The position numbers and the translations under genes were made by a program. DNA of 5,568 bases from assembly GCA_029554925.1 (NCBI GenBank), contig JAKPUV010001011.1:1-5568 (forward strand), written 5' to 3'. Below the pieces are notes generated by a model. That model searched no databases. It was not told where the DNA came from and saw only the letters and a program-made list of their open reading frames with translations. Positions 4,391-5,568 of the stretch are shown here, piece after piece (position 1 is the stretch's first letter; every line of letters begins with the position of its first letter). This DNA comes from Candidatus Hydrogenedentota bacterium (lineage in GTDB: Bacteria; Hydrogenedentota; Hydrogenedentia; Hydrogenedentales; CAITNO01).

Positions 4391-5568
4391 ATGAAGCGTC
4401 TTCTGGCTGCCGCACTGGCCTTGACCCTGCTCGCCGGATGCGCCGGAAACGGCGGCGAGCGCGCCCCGGAGCCCACCGTCACCCCTGTCGGCGGGGACGA
4501 AAAGGCAGCCCAGACCGTGGCCGCGCCGGACACGCGGCCCCGGGGATCCCTCGCCGTGCGGCTGACCAATGTGGTCAACACCGCGCTGGACGGCCGGGTG
4601 GACCTCCTGAGTCTGGACGGGGGACCGAAGACCGTGCTGGATGTTGCCGGGGGCGCGGCGACGGGCCCCGTCCCCGCGGGCGACAGCCGGGCCTATGTCC
4701 ACGTCTTCCAGGACGGGGTGCCGGTGCTGGTGGAGGTGAAGGACGTGAAGGTGGCGGAGGGTCAGGAGACGCGCCTGGAGATTAACCTGCTGGAGGGCGC
4801 CAGCGGCGCCGTGCCCCTGAGGGCCTTCGACACCGACGGCGATCTGGCCATTGACCGGGTGGAAATCGCCTGCGGCACGGACCCCTACAACGCCGCCAGC
4901 ATCCCCGGACGCCGCGAACTGAAATGGGATCTGGCCCCCCGCCGCACGGGGGCCCAGTGGTACCGGGGCGAGCTCCACGCCTATTCCGCCCTCGGGGAGG
5001 GCAAGGAGTCCGTGGCCCAGCTCATCGCCCGGGCGGAACGCGAGGGGTGCGACTTTCTCGCCATCGCCGACCGCAACACCCTGGCGGCGGCGGAGGACCC
5101 CGCCTTCCGTTCCGAGAAGATGGCGCTGATTCCGGCCATGGAGTGGGGCCGCGACGACACCGGGGTCGCCCTGGTGTACGGCCCCCTCACGGTGCCCGAT
5201 CTCCCGTCCAACTCCGCCGCCGCGCAGGCGGAGTGCATCCGCGTCCAGGCCCAGGGCGGGATATGGTCCGTCGCGCACCCCTGTTTCCCCACAAAATCCT
5301 GGCAGTGGGGACTGAGCTATGTGAACGCCGTGGAGGTCTGGTTCCGCGACTGGCGCGGCACGCCCCCCATGGCCCCCAGCGAACTGCGCGAGGAAATCAA
5401 GATTCGCAAGGACGGAAAACTGGTCCACTCCATCGCCGCCGCCGCCTCGGCCGTCGGCCTGGGCGACATGTCGGCGAACGCCCAGAACGCGCTCTTCTGG
5501 GACTACGAACTGACGCGCGGCCTGATGGGCTGCGTCATCGGCGGCTCCGGATCGGGCAGCAAGGGGGT
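4391..5568 (+). CDS. PHP-domain (CehA/McbA-like) lipoprotein with degenerate metal site, C-terminus missing
   Basis: The frame is open from the ATG at 4391 to the window end (392 codons plus two bases). AAGGAA at 4379-4384 lies six bases upstream. Residues 1-16 with LAGC make a lipoprotein signal, anchor cysteine 17. About 52-135 looks like a beta-rich domain. A TSP3-like calcium-binding motif follows (DTDGD at 147-151, GTDPYNAAS at 162-170). From WYRGELHAYSALGEG (190-204) the protein follows the PHP fold (Pfam PF02811) of CehA/McbA metallohydrolases: ESVAQLIARAEREG, DFLAIADRNT (221-230), WSVAHPCF (292-299), VNAVEVW (311-317), and GLMGCVIGGSGSGS (377-390). Family members usually read LHxHS, TDHN and GGSDxH at the matching sites. 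Here LHAYS, ADRN and GGSGSG replace them, so several metal ligands are absent while the AHP histidine stays. It may be a non-catalytic, membrane-anchored binding protein. Lipoprotein and family assignment are firm; loss of activity is inference. Confidence 0.88.
   Translation, partial: MKRLLAAALALTLLAGCAGNGGERAPEPTVTPVGGDEKAAQTVAAPDTRPRGSLAVRLTNVVNTALDGRVDLLSLDGGPKTVLDVAGGAATGPVPAGDSRAYVHVFQDGVPVLVEVKDVKVAEGQETRLEINLLEGASGAVPLRAFDTDGDLAIDRVEIACGTDPYNAASIPGRRELKWDLAPRRTGAQWYRGELHAYSALGEGKESVAQLIARAEREGCDFLAIADRNTLAAAEDPAFRSEKMALIPAMEWGRDDTGVALVYGPLTVPDLPSNSAAAQAECIRVQAQGGIWSVAHPCFPTKSWQWGLSYVNAVEVWFRDWRGTPPMAPSELREEIKIRKDGKLVHSIAAAASAVGLGDMSANAQNALFWDYELTRGLMGCVIGGSGSGSKG

Noticed and set aside
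4340..5428. 362-codon minus-strand open frame opposite the PHP lipoprotein
   Set aside because: The sense strand has a lipoprotein signal, a ribosome-binding site and a recognised PHP fold; the antisense product is shadow sequence.

Overview
This is a GC-rich chromosomal window from a bacterium. It carries four genes for exported or membrane-anchored proteins and one small transcription regulator. The gene mix (a DUF1080 glycoside-related domain, a DUF1573 lipoprotein, a PqaA-type PhoPQ-related hydrolase, and a CehA/McbA-like PHP protein) is typical of Planctomycetota, Lentisphaerota, Hydrogenedentota and related environmental bacteria. That placement is an inference from gene families; the window holds no rRNA or other marker gene. 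Shine-Dalgarno sequences are clear, and there are no mobile elements, tRNAs or CRISPR arrays.

Layout. At 1-318 (minus) lies the N-terminal part of a secreted DUF1080 protein, cut by the window edge. A 265-bp divergent intergenic region (319-583) holds weak promoter-like sites for both sides and a 13-bp palindrome. At 584-1963 (plus) is a DUF1573 lipoprotein with a long Ala/Pro-rich tether after the lipid-anchor cysteine and a second Pro-rich tail. A GC-rich hairpin (1980-2014) follows it. At 2110-3564 (plus) is a signal-peptide-bearing PqaA-type alpha/beta hydrolase. It converges on a GntR/YtrA-type regulator (3678-4166, minus). The two are separated by a near-perfect 26-bp stem-loop (3578-3633) with A- and T-tracts on either side, a good candidate for a bidirectional terminator.

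The 224-bp region between the GntR gene and the next gene (4167-4390) is the most structured regulatory stretch. It holds a perfect TATAAT on the minus strand, interlocked -35 elements for two divergent promoters, and a small dyad between the minus-strand boxes. The GntR leader also has a strong Shine-Dalgarno in front of a six-codon mini-ORF. On the plus side begins a lipoprotein (4391 to beyond the window end) with a TSP3-like calcium-binding motif followed by a PHP domain of the CehA/McbA type. Several normally conserved metal-binding residues of that PHP domain are replaced, so it looks like a pseudo-enzyme.

How the genes fit together. No operon is evident: every gene has its own promoter-like region and orientation changes three times. 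The one inferred functional link is that the GntR regulator may control itself and the divergent PHP lipoprotein through the shared promoter region. YtrA-type regulators usually sit beside ABC transporter genes, but none is visible here. The four non-regulator proteins share only their predicted export to the periplasm, membrane or outside.
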